From: Mycobacterium ahvazicum
GTDB taxonomy: Bacteria > Actinomycetota > Actinomycetes > Mycobacteriales > Mycobacteriaceae
Length of the DNA stretch: 64,000 nt
Direction: 5' to 3'
Assembly: GCF_900176255.2 (NCBI RefSeq)
Contig: NZ_FXEG02000003.1
Location: 310,001 to 374,000 of the forward strand
Of this stretch, positions 9,877-19,362 are shown in pieces. A model generated the notes under the pieces. That model had not been told where the DNA came from, made no database searches, and saw only the letters and a program-made list of their open reading frames with translations. The stretch's first letter is position 1. Every line of letters begins with the position of its first letter. Position numbers and translations under genes: made by a program.

Positions 9877-10607
9877 CTCACCAGATCCCGCAGCGAGAGC
9901 GCGTTGCGGACGGCGTGGCCGCCCAGGTCGTTGTTGAAGTACATCCACACGTCCCTGCCCTCGCGGTCCCATGCGACGACCCGGTCTGCCCAGGACCGCA
10001 ACTCGTCGTCCGGGTAGGAACCGGCGTAGCGCGACTCCGGGTCCGGGCCGTGCATGCGGATGTAGACCAGATCGGTGGTGGCCCGCGGTATGCACGCCAA
10101 ACCCGCACCGCTCATCACCACGTACGCGGCGCGGTGGCGCTCCAGCAACTGGTAGACGGCGGGGTCGTCCCAGGACGGGTGACGCAACTCGACGGCCACC
10201 CGGATAGATGCCGGAACGCGATCCAGGAACGAATCCAGTCGCTCTTGAGATGCGTTGTCGCGCTGCAATTCTGGATGCAGCTGGACCAACAGCACACCGT
10301 GACGGTCGCCCAGCAGGCGCCAACACCGTTCGAATCGCTCGATCCAGGGCTCGGGCGAGCCCAGCCGGCGGTAGTGGGTCAATCCGCGGTGGGCCTTGAC
10401 CGACATCGTGAAGCCGGGCGGCAATTGGTCGCGCCAACCCGTGAACGTCGAATCCTTGGGCCAGCGGTAAAAGCTGGCGTTGAGCTCGACGGTGTCGAAA
10501 ACCTCCGCGTACCGGGCCAGCCGGCGCGCGGATGCCGTTCCACGCGGGTAGAGCACGTCAACCCAGTGGTCGTACGACCACCCCGAAGTGCCGATCCGGA
10601 CGGTCAA
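9873..10607 (-). CDS. DUF72 (YecE-like) protein
   Basis: A 244-residue DUF72 protein with a predicted TIM-barrel fold and unknown function. The family start (RIGTSGWSYDHW, residues 4-15), the VELNASFYRWP strand (about 40-50), the FTMSVKAHRGLTH segment, the VAVELRHPSW strand and the C-terminal VWMYFNND segment are all present. Its ATG overlaps the stop codon of the upstream helix-hairpin-helix gene (ATGA), which points to translational coupling. It is the last gene of the minus-strand group that begins with lon. The family is often found near DNA-repair or stress genes, but its substrate is not established. Confidence 0.88.
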   Translation of the reverse strand: MTVRIGTSGWSYDHWVDVLYPRGTASARRLARYAEVFDTVELNASFYRWPKDSTFTGWRDQLPPGFTMSVKAHRGLTHYRRLGSPEPWIERFERCWRLLGDRHGVLLVQLHPELQRDNASQERLDSFLDRVPASIRVAVELRHPSWDDPAVYQLLERHRAAYVVMSGAGLACIPRATTDLVYIRMHGPDPESRYAGSYPDDELRSWADRVVAWDREGRDVWMYFNNDLGGHAVRNALSLRDLVS

Positions 10608-11248
10608 CCGGCCATCCGGCTACGCAGGTCCTTGTCCAGCGACGCCCGGACGAGCGCGGCGGCCAACCGCGCGTTGGCCCGCGGCGCCAGTGCTCCCAGC
10701 TCGGCCGGTTCGGTGGGCAGCCCCAGCTTCTTCGCTGTCGCGGTGGCACGGTCGTCGAAGTACGGACGGACCCACGGCCAAACGTCCTGCACCTCGCGCA
10801 GGTAGATGTCGGCGCCGGTATCGCCAATTCCCTTGAATTCTTTCAGCATTCGCTTCACCCGAGCGGGGTCGTGATGACTGCGCTCGGCGATTTCGCGCAG
10901 ATCGCCGAAATACTCGTCGCTCACCCGCTGCGCCATCTCGGTGAGGCGGGTCGCCGAACTTTCGTCGTAGCGAACGTAGTGCGCGCGGCCGAACGCGTCG
11001 ATCATCTCTTGCCGGTCGGCCGCCAGGATCGCCTTGGGCGTGCGCAGGCCCGCCTTGAACAGCTCGCGCGCCGCACGCATCGCGATAGCGGCATCGATGG
11101 GCTTGCTGGCCAGCATGCACAACACCAGCAGCTGAAACAGCGGCATCGGTTTGTCGCTGATCCGGATTCCCGCCTCGTGGGCGTACGTGCTGCCGCCGGC
11201 TTTGAGCACGCGTCGCACCAGCTGCCTGGACCCGTCCGACTTGCTCAT
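10604..11248 (-). CDS. Helix-hairpin-helix (HhH-GPD-like) DNA-binding or glycosylase-like protein
   Basis: A 214-residue protein with the fold signature of the HhH-GPD superfamily: the hairpin LKEFKGIGDTGADIYLREV at about 150-168 and a downstream aspartate in YFDDRA. In endonuclease III the hairpin lysine (GRKTAN) is catalytic for the lyase step; here the position reads DTG, so AP-lyase activity is unlikely and a monofunctional glycosylase or DNA-binding role is possible (inference). There is no C-terminal iron-sulfur cysteine cluster. ATG 11248 is used; an in-frame extension to 11281 is less likely. Its stop overlaps the DUF72 start. Confidence 0.75.
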   Translation of the reverse strand: MSKSDGSRQLVRRVLKAGGSTYAHEAGIRISDKPMPLFQLLVLCMLASKPIDAAIAMRAARELFKAGLRTPKAILAADRQEMIDAFGRAHYVRYDESSATRLTEMAQRVSDEYFGDLREIAERSHHDPARVKRMLKEFKGIGDTGADIYLREVQDVWPWVRPYFDDRATATAKKLGLPTEPAELGALAPRANARLAAALVRASLDKDLRSRMAG

Positions 11249-11284
11249 AGCTGCGCGCGTACCCGCCACGCGCAGCGGCAAACG

Positions 11285-11617
11285 TTACTTCGGTGGCAGG
11301 CTGCGCGCGTACCCGATGCCGCGGTCAACCCAACTCGCAAGCTGGCGTTTGGTTTTCACACCCTCGGCGGCGACCCGCAACCAGCCCCGGGTTTCGCGGC
11401 CGGCCATCACCATCGGGCTGACGTGCGGGCGACCCAGCAGCGTGGCGGTGTCCTCGGGCGGCACCCGCACCATCAATCCGCCCTTCCCGCTGGCCGCGAC
11501 CGCCATATTCCCGCCGACGAGGAAGGCCAGCCCGCCGAACATCGGCTTCTCGTCGACACCGGCCTGCGGTGCCAGTAATTCGCGGATCCGGTTGGCCAGG
11601 TCGTGGTCGTATGCCAT
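11285..11617 (-). CDS. TfoX N-terminal domain protein
   Basis: A 110-residue protein consisting of a TfoX/Sxy N-terminal domain. The characteristic KPMFGGLAFLVGGNM segment (about 24-38) and the following GGLMVRV strand are clear. In proteobacteria TfoX controls competence with CRP; stand-alone N-terminal domains in actinobacteria have no assigned role, so the name describes the fold only. It is 36 bp from the HhH gene and 40 bp from the F420-type reductase gene, all on the minus strand behind lon. Confidence 0.87.
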   Translation of the reverse strand: MAYDHDLANRIRELLAPQAGVDEKPMFGGLAFLVGGNMAVAASGKGGLMVRVPPEDTATLLGRPHVSPMVMAGRETRGWLRVAAEGVKTKRQLASWVDRGIGYARSLPPK

Positions 11618-11657
11618 GCGTCGACGCTAATCGTGCGCACCGACACGCGTGGCCGGG

Positions 11658-12056
11658 TCAGTCCAGGTCAACCCGAATGGTGAGCAGCTCGCTGCCCATG
11701 ATGCGCACCACCGCGCTGTTGAGCCGCGGCAGATTGCCCAGCCGGCGCACCGCGTCGTCGTCGGGCAACAGGTGAGCGGTGCCGTTGCGCCATACACCGC
11801 CGAGGCGGACCCGGACACCGGGGTTGGCCTTGATGTTGCGGACGTAGTCCGAATGCTCGCCGTGTTCGGAAACCATCCAGAACTGGTTGTCTACCACACG
11901 TCCGCCCACCGGGGTGTGGCGAGGCTGCCCGCTCTTGCGGCCGGTCGTTTCGAGCATTGTCACCGGCAATTGTCGACCGACCGGATTGACCACCAGTCGC
12001 TGAACACGGTGCACTACTTGCCGTTTGAGATCGCCGAGGCCGCTCATACCGCCCAT
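11658..12056 (-). CDS. Deazaflavin (F420)-dependent nitroreductase family protein
   Basis: A 132-residue split-barrel protein of the Ddn/DUF385 family, F420H2-dependent reductases abundant in mycobacteria. Diagnostic parts are the LETTGRKSGQPRHTPV strand pair (about 35-50), VVDNQFWMVSEHGEHSDYVRNIKANP and the VRLGGVWRNGTAHLL segment. The family acts on quinones or other hydrophobic substrates near the membrane. It lies 26 bp after lon, so it is probably read from the same promoter. The start could also be the internal ATG at codon 4. The physiological substrate is unknown. Confidence 0.87.
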   Translation of the reverse strand: MGGMSGLGDLKRQVVHRVQRLVVNPVGRQLPVTMLETTGRKSGQPRHTPVGGRVVDNQFWMVSEHGEHSDYVRNIKANPGVRVRLGGVWRNGTAHLLPDDDAVRRLGNLPRLNSAVVRIMGSELLTIRVDLD

Positions 12057-12082
12057 TCTGCAATACCCGGGCTTGTCCGGGG

Positions 12083-14401
12083 TCAGGCGGCCACCATGGT
12101 GGATTGCGCGACCGGTTCCAGCGCCTGCGCGACGATCTCCGCGACGTCGGTCATCGGTTTGACGCTCAGCGCCTCGAGCACTTCGGCCGGAACGTCATCC
12201 AGGTCCGGCTCGTTTCGCTGCGGGATGAAAACCGTTGACAGACCGGCACGTTGGGCGGCCAGCAGCTTCTGCTTCACGCCACCGATCGGCAGCACCCGGC
12301 CGTTCAGCGTAACCTCACCGGTCATGCCGACGTCGGAGCGAACCTGGCGACCGGTAGCCATCGACACCAGCGCGGTGACCATCGTGACCCCGGCCGACGG
12401 GCCATCCTTGGGCACCGCACCCGCCGGCACGTGCACGTGGATGCGCCGGTCCAGCGTCGCCGGGTCAACACCCAGTTCGGCCGCGTGGGAGCGGACGTAG
12501 GACAGCGCGATCTGCGCCGACTCCTTCATCACGTCGCCCAGTTGACCGGTCAGCTGCAACCCGGGCTCACCGTCGGTGGCCCCGGCTTCGATGTAGAGCA
12601 CATCGCCACCCAGGCCGGTGACAGCCAGTCCCGTGGCAACGCCCGGCACCGCGGTGCGTTCGGCCGACTCCGGCGTAAACCGCGGCCGGCCAAGGTAATC
12701 CACTAGATCCGGCTCGTCGATAATCACCGATTCGTCCGCGATCTTGGTCGTCACCTTGCGCAGTGCCTTGGCCAGCAGCCGCTCGAACTGACGAACCCCC
12801 GGCTCGCGGGTGTAATCGGCGGCGATCTTGCGCAGCGCCGCGTCGGTGACGGTGACCTCGTCGCTGGTCAACGCCGCGCGCTCGCGCTGCCGCGGCAGCA
12901 GGTACTCGCGGGCGATGGCGACCTTGTCGTCCTCGGTGTAACCGTCGATCGCCACCAGCTCCATGCGGTCCAGTAGCGCCGATGGGATGTTCTCAATCAC
13001 GTTGGCAGTAGCCAAGAACACGACGTCAGACAGGTCGAGGTCCAGATCCAGGTAGTGGTCGCGGAACGTGTGGTTCTGCCCCGGGTCCAGCACCTCGAGC
13101 AGTGCCGCGCTCGGGTCGCCACGATAATCGGATCCAACCTTGTCGATTTCGTCAAGCAGCACAACGGGATTCATCGAACCCGCCTCGCCGATCGCGCGCA
13201 CGATCCGGCCCGGCAACGCGCCCACATAGGTGCGCCGGTGCCCACGGATCTCGGCCTCGTCGCGCACGCCGCCCAACGCGACGCGCACGAACTTGCGGCC
13301 CAGCGCCCGGGCCACGCTCTCGCCCAGCGACGTCTTGCCGACCCCGGGCGGACCCGCCAGCACCATCACCGCGCCCGAGCCGCGGCCGCCGACGACCTGC
13401 AGCCCACGCTGGGCGCGCCGCGAACGCACCGCCAGATATTCGACGATGCGGTCCTTGACGTCGTCCAGTCCGTGATGGTCGGCGTCCAGAATGGCCCGCG
13501 CCGCCGCCAGATCCGTCGAGTCCTCGGTGCGGACGTTCCACGGCAGGTCCAGCACGGTGTCCAGCCAGGTGCGAATCCAGCCGCTTTCCGGGCTCTGGTC
13601 GCTGGCGCGTTCCAGCTTGCCGACCTCGCGCAGCGCGGCCTCGCGGACGTTGTCGGGCAGCTCGGCGGCCTCGACCCGGGCCCGGTAGTCGTCAGAACCG
13701 TCCGTTCCCTCCTCGCCCAATTCCTTGCGAATCGCGGCGAGCTGCTGGCGCAGCAGAAACTCCTTCTGCGTCTTCTCCATGCCCTCGCGGACGTCCTCGG
13801 CGATCTTGTCGTTGACCTCGACTTCGGCCAGATGATCAGCCGTCCAGTCGATCAGGACCCGCAGCCGCGCGGCGACGTCCACCGTCTCCAGCAGCTGCCG
13901 CTTCTGCAAATCGGTCAGATATGACGCGTACCCCGACGTATCGGCCAGCGCCGACGGATCGGTCAGGCTGTTGACGTAGTCGATGATCTGCCACGCCTCG
14001 CGCCGCTGCAGCATGGCCAGCAGCAGCTTCTTGTACTCCGCCGCCAGCGCCGTGACCTCGTCGGTGACGTCGGCGTCGGCCACCTCGGTCACCTCGACCC
14101 ACAACGCCGGGCCGGGGCCGGAGGCTCCCGCGCCGATCTGCGCCCTGCGCTCACCGCGCACGACGGCCGCGGCGCCACCACCGCCGGCGATACGTCCGAC
14201 CTGAAGGATCTTCGCGATCACCCCGTGGGACGGATAGCGGTCCTCGAGGCGGGGGGCGATCAGCAGTTCACCGGACTCACTGGCCCGCGCCGCGTCGATG
14301 GCCGCCCGCGCGGCATCGTCCAGCTCGACCGGCACAACCATTCCGGGCAACACGATGGTGACGGTGACGAACAGCACCGGCACTGATTTGGGTTCAGACA
14401 T
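12083..14401 (-). CDS. lon: ATP-dependent protease Lon
   Basis: Cytoplasmic AAA+ serine protease of 772 residues that degrades misfolded and regulatory proteins. The N-terminal LON substrate-binding domain covers about 1-200; the Walker A motif GPPGVGKTS is at about 347-356 and Walker [10 protein letters not shown] follows; the protease domain has the catalytic Ser in [10 protein letters not shown] (about 669) and the Lys in [12 protein letters not shown] (about 711). ATG 14401 has GGAG at the right distance; a TTG one codon earlier is an alternative. M. tuberculosis lacks lon while M. smegmatis has it (established). A HAIR-like inverted repeat lies just upstream. Four small genes follow on the same strand with gaps of 26-40 bp or an overlap. 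Confidence 0.97.
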   Translation of the reverse strand: MSEPKSVPVLFVTVTIVLPGMVVPVELDDAARAAIDAARASESGELLIAPRLEDRYPSHGVIAKILQVGRIAGGGGAAAVVRGERRAQIGAGASGPGPALWVEVTEVADADVTDEVTALAAEYKKLLLAMLQRREAWQIIDYVNSLTDPSALADTSGYASYLTDLQKRQLLETVDVAARLRVLIDWTADHLAEVEVNDKIAEDVREGMEKTQKEFLLRQQLAAIRKELGEEGTDGSDDYRARVEAAELPDNVREAALREVGKLERASDQSPESGWIRTWLDTVLDLPWNVRTEDSTDLAAARAILDADHHGLDDVKDRIVEYLAVRSRRAQRGLQVVGGRGSGAVMVLAGPPGVGKTSLGESVARALGRKFVRVALGGVRDEAEIRGHRRTYVGALPGRIVRAIGEAGSMNPVVLLDEIDKVGSDYRGDPSAALLEVLDPGQNHTFRDHYLDLDLDLSDVVFLATANVIENIPSALLDRMELVAIDGYTEDDKVAIAREYLLPRQRERAALTSDEVTVTDAALRKIAADYTREPGVRQFERLLAKALRKVTTKIADESVIIDEPDLVDYLGRPRFTPESAERTAVPGVATGLAVTGLGGDVLYIEAGATDGEPGLQLTGQLGDVMKESAQIALSYVRSHAAELGVDPATLDRRIHVHVPAGAVPKDGPSAGVTMVTALVSMATGRQVRSDVGMTGEVTLNGRVLPIGGVKQKLLAAQRAGLSTVFIPQRNEPDLDDVPAEVLEALSVKPMTDVAEIVAQALEPVAQSTMVAA

Positions 14402-14410
14402 CAATACTCC

Positions 14411-14439
14411 AAAGGTTTAGTCTGTTGCGCTCAACCTTT
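14411..14439 (-). promoter_or_regulatory. HAIR-like inverted repeat upstream of lon
   Basis: AAAGGTTTAG and CTCAACCTTT form an inverted repeat (9 of 10 positions) around a nine-base centre, ten bases before the lon start. Read on the lon strand its core is GTTGAGC-N7-ACTAAAC, close in form and spacing to the HspR-associated inverted repeat CTTGAGT-N7-ACTCAAG. HspR represses lon in Streptomyces coelicolor (established), so an HspR operator is a reasonable reading, but the core matches only 5 of 7 positions per arm. Confidence 0.55.
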
Positions 14440-14511
14440 GGCGAATGGGTTTTGTTCCCGATGACTCCCGGGCGTGCGGTGTGGCGTGGGTCAACCGGCG
14501 TTCAATTGGCT

Positions 14512-15060
14512 TCAATTAGCCGCAGCGCGCTGCCGCGCCCGGAATGCCTGGACCTTGACTTTGTTGCCGCAGGTGGCCATGCCGCACCAGTGCCGGTTCT
14601 TCGCCCGCGAGGAGTCGACATAGAGCAGCGAGCAGTCCGGGTGGTCGCAGCGCTTGACGTTGTCGATGTCGGGGCCCGCGAGCAGGTCCAGCAAATCCGC
14701 GGCCAGGCCGGCGATCAATTGTGGAGCGGTGCCCTCGCGGGACGTGTCGCCGTTGGGGAGCAGCCGCGGCGTCAGCGCGGGGCGCGATGCCTGCTCATTC
14801 AACAGCTCGACATCGGCCGGCTCGGGCTCGCGGGCGTCCAGCCGCGCGGTGACAGTCCGGTAGATCGCTTCGCGCACGGCGATCGCGGTGGCCAGATCGT
14901 CGTCGGTGACCGCGATGGCGGCATCCACCAATCCGGCCTGCACTGCCCATTCCGACAACACCGCGGGCTCGATCAACCGTTCTTCGCGCGAGGTGTTGCG
15001 GTGTTTCAGCGTGCCCGCGAAGTTGAGGCAGGCCCGGCCGCATACGAACCCGAATTGCAC
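14512..15060 (-). CDS. CGNR zinc-finger (ABATE-type) transcriptional regulator
   Basis: A 182-residue protein with an N-terminal ABATE-like domain and a C-terminal CGNR zinc finger. The finger is visible as CDHPDCSLLYVDSSR followed by NRHWCGMATCGNKVK, giving four cysteines (about 137, 142, 159 and 164) in the family arrangement and a basic tail. Such proteins are probable DNA-binding regulators in actinobacteria; ligand and targets are unknown. The start is GTG 15060 with AAGGTGG upstream. It stands alone between lon and lldD2, on the same strand as both, with 48 bp to the latter. Confidence 0.88.
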   Translation of the reverse strand: MQFGFVCGRACLNFAGTLKHRNTSREERLIEPAVLSEWAVQAGLVDAAIAVTDDDLATAIAVREAIYRTVTARLDAREPEPADVELLNEQASRPALTPRLLPNGDTSREGTAPQLIAGLAADLLDLLAGPDIDNVKRCDHPDCSLLYVDSSRAKNRHWCGMATCGNKVKVQAFRARQRAAAN

Positions 15061-15108
15061 GTAACCACCTTGACAGGTTTCGGTCAGCCCCGCAACAGAT
15101 CGACCGAC

Positions 15109-16344
15109 CTACTCGATCGGCCCGAGCCGGCGCAGCTGCGTGACGTGGGCGGGGGAGAGCTCCTCGAGACTCCGCACGCCCAGCAGCCGCATCGTGCGCA
15201 GCACCCCGCTCTCCAGGATGTCAATCGCGCGGTTGACCCCGGCCTCGCCGCCGGCCATCAGCCCGTAGAGATAGGCCCGCCCGACCAGCGTGAACCGTGC
15301 GCCCAGCGCGATCGCGGCCACGATGTCGGCGCCCGACATGATTCCGGTGTCCACCAGAATCTCGGTGTCCTTGCCCAGCTCGCGCGCCACCACCGGCAAC
15401 AGATGGAAGGGCACCGGGGCCCGATCCAGTTGGCGTCCACCGTGATTGGACAACACGATACCGTCGACGCCGTGCTGCACGGCGGCCTTCGCATCGTCGA
15501 GCGTCTGGATGCCCTTGACCACGAGCTTGCCGGGCCACTGCTCCTTGATCCAGGCCAGATCGTCAAAGGTCAGGCTGGGATCGAACATCGTGCTCAGATA
15601 CTCCGCGACGGTGCCCGGCCAGCGATCCAGCGACGCGAACGCCAACGGCTCGGTGGTCAGCAGGTCGAACCACCACTTCGGGTGCGGCACCGCGTCGAGC
15701 ACGGTGCGCAGCGTCAGCGACGGCGGGACCGTCATCCCGTTGCGGTTGTCCCGGAACCGCGCCCCGGAGACCGGTACGTCCACGGTGGCCAGCAGGGTGT
15801 CGAAACCGGCGTCGGCGGCGCGCTTGACCAGCGCCATCGACCGGTCCCGGTCCTTCCACATATATAGCTGAAACCATTTGCGGCCCTGCGGGACCGCGGC
15901 CACCAGGTCTTCGATCGCGCAGGTGCCGAGCGTGGAAAGCGAAAACGGGATGCCGGCCCGGGCCGCCGCCGCCGCTCCGGCGATCTCGCCTTCGGTCTGC
16001 ATCAGTCGGGTGAATCCGGTCGGCGCGATGCCGAACGGCAAGGCCACCGGCTGACCCAGCACGTCCCACCCGGCGGTCACATTGCTGACGTCACGCAGGA
16101 TCGTCGGGTGAAATTCGATGTCGCGGAAGGCTTGTCGGGCACGCTGCAGCGACAACTCCTCCTCGGCCGCGCCGTCGGTGTAGTCAAAAGCCGCCTTGGG
16201 GGTACGCCGCTTGGCGATGCGGCGCAGATCCTCGATCGTGAATGCGGCGCTGAGCCGCCGCGTGGTCGCGTTGAGCTGAGGCCGCTTGAACTGCATGAGC
16301 GGGGCCAGGTCGCGGGCTTTGGGCATGCGTCGTTTGACGGCCAT
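15109..16344 (-). CDS. lldD2: L-lactate dehydrogenase, FMN-dependent (LldD2-type)
   Basis: FMN-dependent alpha-hydroxy-acid dehydrogenase of 411 residues that oxidises L-lactate to pyruvate and passes electrons to the respiratory chain. The barrel carries [12 protein letters not shown], the ASLS-like [14 protein letters not shown] segment, [11 protein letters not shown], and the C-terminal [15 protein letters not shown] motif with the catalytic His and Arg. The sequence is close to M. tuberculosis Rv1872c throughout (recall), including an N-terminus that begins MAVKRRMP, which supports ATG 16344 although the frame extends to 16599. LldD2 supports growth on lactate in M. tuberculosis (established). 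Its start is only 18 bp from the divergent DUF1810 start. Confidence 0.94.
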   Translation of the reverse strand: MAVKRRMPKARDLAPLMQFKRPQLNATTRRLSAAFTIEDLRRIAKRRTPKAAFDYTDGAAEEELSLQRARQAFRDIEFHPTILRDVSNVTAGWDVLGQPVALPFGIAPTGFTRLMQTEGEIAGAAAAARAGIPFSLSTLGTCAIEDLVAAVPQGRKWFQLYMWKDRDRSMALVKRAADAGFDTLLATVDVPVSGARFRDNRNGMTVPPSLTLRTVLDAVPHPKWWFDLLTTEPLAFASLDRWPGTVAEYLSTMFDPSLTFDDLAWIKEQWPGKLVVKGIQTLDDAKAAVQHGVDGIVLSNHGGRQLDRAPVPFHLLPVVARELGKDTEILVDTGIMSGADIVAAIALGARFTLVGRAYLYGLMAGGEAGVNRAIDILESGVLRTMRLLGVRSLEELSPAHVTQLRRLGPIE

Positions 16345-16362
16345 GTATGTCACCGTAGTCAT

Positions 16363-16797
16363 ATGGACTCGGCAGACGACTCCTTCGATCTGACACGTTT
16401 CGTTGTCGCACAGGAGCCGGTCTACGGCAGCGTCGTGGAAGAGCTGCGGAACGGGCGAAAGCGTGGTCACTGGATGTGGTTCGTCTTCCCGCAGCTGCGC
16501 GGGCTGGGCAGCAGTCCGACGGCGGTGCACTACGGCATCTCGTCGCTGCAGGAGGCTCGGGCCTACCTTGGACACGAGGTGCTGGGGCCGCGGCTGCATG
16601 AGTGCACCCAGCTGGTCAACCAGGTGCGAGGCCGCTCGATCAGGGAGATCTTCGGTTCACCCGACGATCTCAAGCTGCGTTCGTCGATGACGTTGTTCGC
16701 GCTGGCCACCGACGACCCCCAGGACTTCCGCACGCTGCTCGACAATTACTACCGCGGTGAGCAGGACGACCTGACGCTGGCCCGGCTACACGACTAA
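16363..16797 (+). CDS. DUF1810 protein (Rv1873-like)
   Basis: A 144-residue DUF1810 protein, orthologous by position to M. tuberculosis Rv1873, whose all-helical structure is known but not its function (recall). Family residues are clear: [14 protein letters not shown] at 9-22, the [18 protein letters not shown] stretch at about 32-49, and [17 protein letters not shown] at about 97-113. ATG 16363 is fixed by the family start, since the conserved FDLxRF segment begins eight residues later. Only 18 bp separate it from the divergent lldD2 start, and its last four bases overlap the convergent GH13 gene. Confidence 0.9.
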   Translation: MDSADDSFDLTRFVVAQEPVYGSVVEELRNGRKRGHWMWFVFPQLRGLGSSPTAVHYGISSLQEARAYLGHEVLGPRLHECTQLVNQVRGRSIREIFGSPDDLKLRSSMTLFALATDDPQDFRTLLDNYYRGEQDDLTLARLHD

Positions 16798-18107
16798 GCG
16801 GGCCGCAGGATGCGCCAACCGTGCGGCTCGACGGTCACCTCGCCGACGACGTCGCTGGGCGGGGCCGCCGATCCGGCGACCACCTCTGCGCGCGCCGGTC
16901 CCAGCTCCGACAGCACCAGCCGCAACGGCTCGCCGCCGATATTGAACGCCACCACCAGGGCGTCGTCGCCGCTGCGCGTCTCGTAGACGTAGTGCCGGTT
17001 GGCCAGCCGTAGCGACGTGGTGGTGGCGGAATGGAGCCAGGAATGGCGACGGCGCAGTCCGACCAGGAACTGGTGCAGCCGCCACACCTCGGCACCAAAG
17101 TCGTCCAATGGCAAAGGAGGCGAACCGAACGCCGGGCGCACCGCGTCGTCGCCGCCGTAGCGCTCCTCTTTGACGGCACGGAACCCGAACTCGTCGCCGG
17201 CGTACACGCTGGGCACCCCGCCGATCGTCAGCAGCAGCGCCAGCGCGTGCTGCAGATGACGGGAGTCCTCCAGCCGGCTGGCGATGCGAGTGACGTCGTG
17301 ATTGCCGATGAACGTCAGCGGCGCGAAGCTGGCCAGAAACGTGTTGTGGCGCTGCAGCGCCCAATCCAGCTCGAAGAAGTTGCCGTCGTTGAGGCTGCTC
17401 CAGATCGCCTTCCACAGTTCGTACTGGGTGGCGGAATCGAACGTGGCCTCCTCGACGACCGCGGCATAGTCGCCGTGGATAAGTTCGCCGACGAACCATG
17501 CGTCCGGATGCCGCTCGCGCACCCGCGGTAGCACGGTCGCCCAAAACTGTGGTGGTACCGCATAAGCCGCGTCCAGGCGCCAGCCGTCCGCGCCCCGCTG
17601 CAACCAGTGCGACATCACGTCGGCGACGTAGTCGACGACTTCCGGGTTGTCGTGATTGAGGGTAATGAGTTCGGAATGCCCCTCGAAGGTGTGAAACCGC
17701 CCGGGACGGCCCCGAAACCAGTGCGCCGCCGCGTCGTCGTGCGCCGCGTCCCGGTAGCGGCCGAAGTCCAACCCGACATGGTTGAAGACACCGTCGAGCA
17801 ACACCCGCAGGCCGCGGGAGCGGGCCTCGGCGATCAGATAGTCGAAATCGCGGTCGTCACCGAGCCGGGGGTCGATCCGGTAATGGTCGGTCGTGTCGTA
17901 ACCGTGTGTGCGCGAGGCGAAAATCGGCCCCAGCGCAACTCCGGATGCCCCCAGCTCGATGGCGTGATCGAACCACTCGGAAAGCCGCCGCAACCGGTGT
18001 TCGCCCGGACCCGCCGGCGCCGATCCCTCGGGCGTGGGAAACGCTCCCACAAAGCCCAGGGGATAGATCTGCCACCAGATCGCGTGCGCTACCCAGGATG
18101 CGGTCAC
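16794..18107 (-). CDS. GH13 alpha-amylase family glycosidase
   Basis: A 437-residue cytoplasmic alpha-glucan-active enzyme of glycoside hydrolase family 13; no signal peptide. The four conserved regions are visible: VLLDGVFNHVG (about 100-110), GWRLDAAYAV with the nucleophile Asp (about 175), the acid/base Glu in WFVGELIHGDY (about 205), and FIGNHDVTR (about 265). A short C-terminal beta domain ends in [11 protein letters not shown]. The closest general type is cyclomaltodextrinase/neopullulanase-like glycosidases, but specificity is uncertain. It follows ahpD by nine bases on the same strand, so it is likely the third gene of the ahpC operon, an unusual linkage. Confidence 0.88.
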   Translation of the reverse strand: MTASWVAHAIWWQIYPLGFVGAFPTPEGSAPAGPGEHRLRRLSEWFDHAIELGASGVALGPIFASRTHGYDTTDHYRIDPRLGDDRDFDYLIAEARSRGLRVLLDGVFNHVGLDFGRYRDAAHDDAAAHWFRGRPGRFHTFEGHSELITLNHDNPEVVDYVADVMSHWLQRGADGWRLDAAYAVPPQFWATVLPRVRERHPDAWFVGELIHGDYAAVVEEATFDSATQYELWKAIWSSLNDGNFFELDWALQRHNTFLASFAPLTFIGNHDVTRIASRLEDSRHLQHALALLLTIGGVPSVYAGDEFGFRAVKEERYGGDDAVRPAFGSPPLPLDDFGAEVWRLHQFLVGLRRRHSWLHSATTTSLRLANRHYVYETRSGDDALVVAFNIGGEPLRLVLSELGPARAEVVAGSAAPPSDVVGEVTVEPHGWRILRPA

Positions 18108-18116
18108 CGGCGATGA

Positions 18117-18653
18117 TCAGCCGACGCCGGCCAGTGTCTGCGCGGCCGTGATCGCTTGTGCCACACCAGAAACGATCGCTGCGGCCTTCAGGGCTTCCAG
18201 GACCACTTCACGATCGACACCAGCCTCGCGCAGCGTGTGCTCGTGGGCGACAACGCAGTGCGAACACCCGTTGATCGACGACACCGCGAACGACCACAGC
18301 TCGAAATTCGCCTTATCCACGCCCGGGTTGCCGATGATGTTCATCCGCAATCCGGCCCTAAGGTCGTCGTACTTACCCTCCAGGAAACCGCGGCCACGGT
18401 AGAACACATTGTTCATTCCCATGATCGACGCGGCGCCCAGAGCCGCCTGGTACGCCTCGGCAGACAGGTTGTCGGCCGCTTCGACCCCAATCTCGGCCAG
18501 CACCTGGGAGTTTCGCGTTGCTGCCGCACTGGCCAGCAACGTGCCCCACAATTGTTCGTCGTTCAGCACGGTGGTGCGGGCAATCGAGCCAAGGTTGAGC
18601 TTGAGGTCCTTGGCGTAATCCGGCAGCGCTTCCTTCAGATTCTCGATGCTCAT
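18117..18653 (-). CDS. ahpD: Alkyl hydroperoxide reductase AhpD (alkylhydroperoxidase)
   Basis: A 178-residue thiol reductant for AhpC: in mycobacteria AhpD takes electrons from dihydrolipoamide succinyltransferase and Lpd and reduces AhpC. The catalytic pair Cys130/Cys133 lies in [12 protein letters not shown], with His137 and Glu118 in the positions known for the M. tuberculosis enzyme. ATG 18653 is chosen by homology to the MSIENLK start; the frame stays open to 18737. It lies 14 bp after ahpC and nine bp before the GH13 gene. Confidence 0.96.
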   Translation of the reverse strand: MSIENLKEALPDYAKDLKLNLGSIARTTVLNDEQLWGTLLASAAATRNSQVLAEIGVEAADNLSAEAYQAALGAASIMGMNNVFYRGRGFLEGKYDDLRAGLRMNIIGNPGVDKANFELWSFAVSSINGCSHCVVAHEHTLREAGVDREVVLEALKAAAIVSGVAQAITAAQTLAGVG

Positions 18654-18667
18654 CACAGCCTCCAGAG

Positions 18668-19255
18668 TCAGGCCGAGGCCTTGAGCAGCTCGCCGGCGTT
18701 CAAGGTCGGGTCGCCCTTGCGCCAGTTGCAGGCGCACAGCTCGTCGGATTGCAGAGCGTCCAGGACTCGAAGCACCTCGTCCACGTTACGCCCCACGGAT
18801 CCCGCGGTCGCCGAGACGAATTGGACCTCGTTGTTGGGGTCGACGATGAAGGTGACGCGGTCGGCGACGCCGTCGGCATTGAGCACACCGGTGGCCAGCG
18901 CGAGTTCCCGCTTGATGTCGGACAGCATCGGGAACGGCAGCTTCTTGAGGTCCTCGTGCTGTGCCCGCCACTGGAAGTGCACGAACTCGCTGTCCACCGA
19001 GACGCCGAGCACCTGCGCGTCGCGATCCTCGAACTCGTCGTTCAGCTTGCCGAACGCGGCGATCTCGGTCGGGCACACAAAGGTGAAGTCCTTCGGCCAG
19101 AAGAACACGATCCGCCACTTGCCTTCGTAGTCGTTGCTGGAGAATGTCTTGAAGTAGTCCTCGGGCTGCTGGGCGTCGACCTTCGATAGATCGCCGCCGA
19201 TCAGACCGGTGAGCTCGTAGGCGGGGAACTGATCGCCGATCGTAAGCAGTGCCAT
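18668..19255 (-). CDS. ahpC: Alkyl hydroperoxide reductase subunit AhpC (peroxiredoxin)
   Basis: A 195-residue 2-Cys peroxiredoxin that reduces organic peroxides, hydrogen peroxide and peroxynitrite in the cytoplasm. The peroxidatic Cys61 is in DFTFVCPTE; Cys174 and Cys176 in ELCACNW are the resolving residues, the three-cysteine arrangement known from mycobacterial AhpC. It is the first gene of ahpC-ahpD-GH13 and is transcribed away from oxyR across 107 bp that hold two palindromes, so OxyR control is likely. Confidence 0.97.
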   Translation of the reverse strand: MALLTIGDQFPAYELTGLIGGDLSKVDAQQPEDYFKTFSSNDYEGKWRIVFFWPKDFTFVCPTEIAAFGKLNDEFEDRDAQVLGVSVDSEFVHFQWRAQHEDLKKLPFPMLSDIKRELALATGVLNADGVADRVTFIVDPNNEVQFVSATAGSVGRNVDEVLRVLDALQSDELCACNWRKGDPTLNAGELLKASA

Positions 19256-19335
19256 GTCCGCGTCTCCTTATTTGGAATTAGTCAAGATTTAAGTGTCCAG
19301 TGACCATGGTGCCGGGAGCGCTGCTTGAAGTAAAG

Positions 19336-19360
19336 GTGATATATCACACTATACTTATAG
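19336..19360. promoter_or_regulatory. Probable OxyR operator region: two adjacent palindromes
   Basis: In the 107-bp ahpC-oxyR gap, GTGATATATCAC (19336-19347) is a perfect 12-bp palindrome, and CTATACTTATAG (19349-19360) is a second one with five-base arms. They end two bases before the oxyR ATG. LysR-type regulators bind T-N11-A dyads in the shared divergent promoter, and the position fits autoregulation of oxyR with control of ahpC (inference). Confidence 0.6.
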
Positions 19361-19362
19361 CC

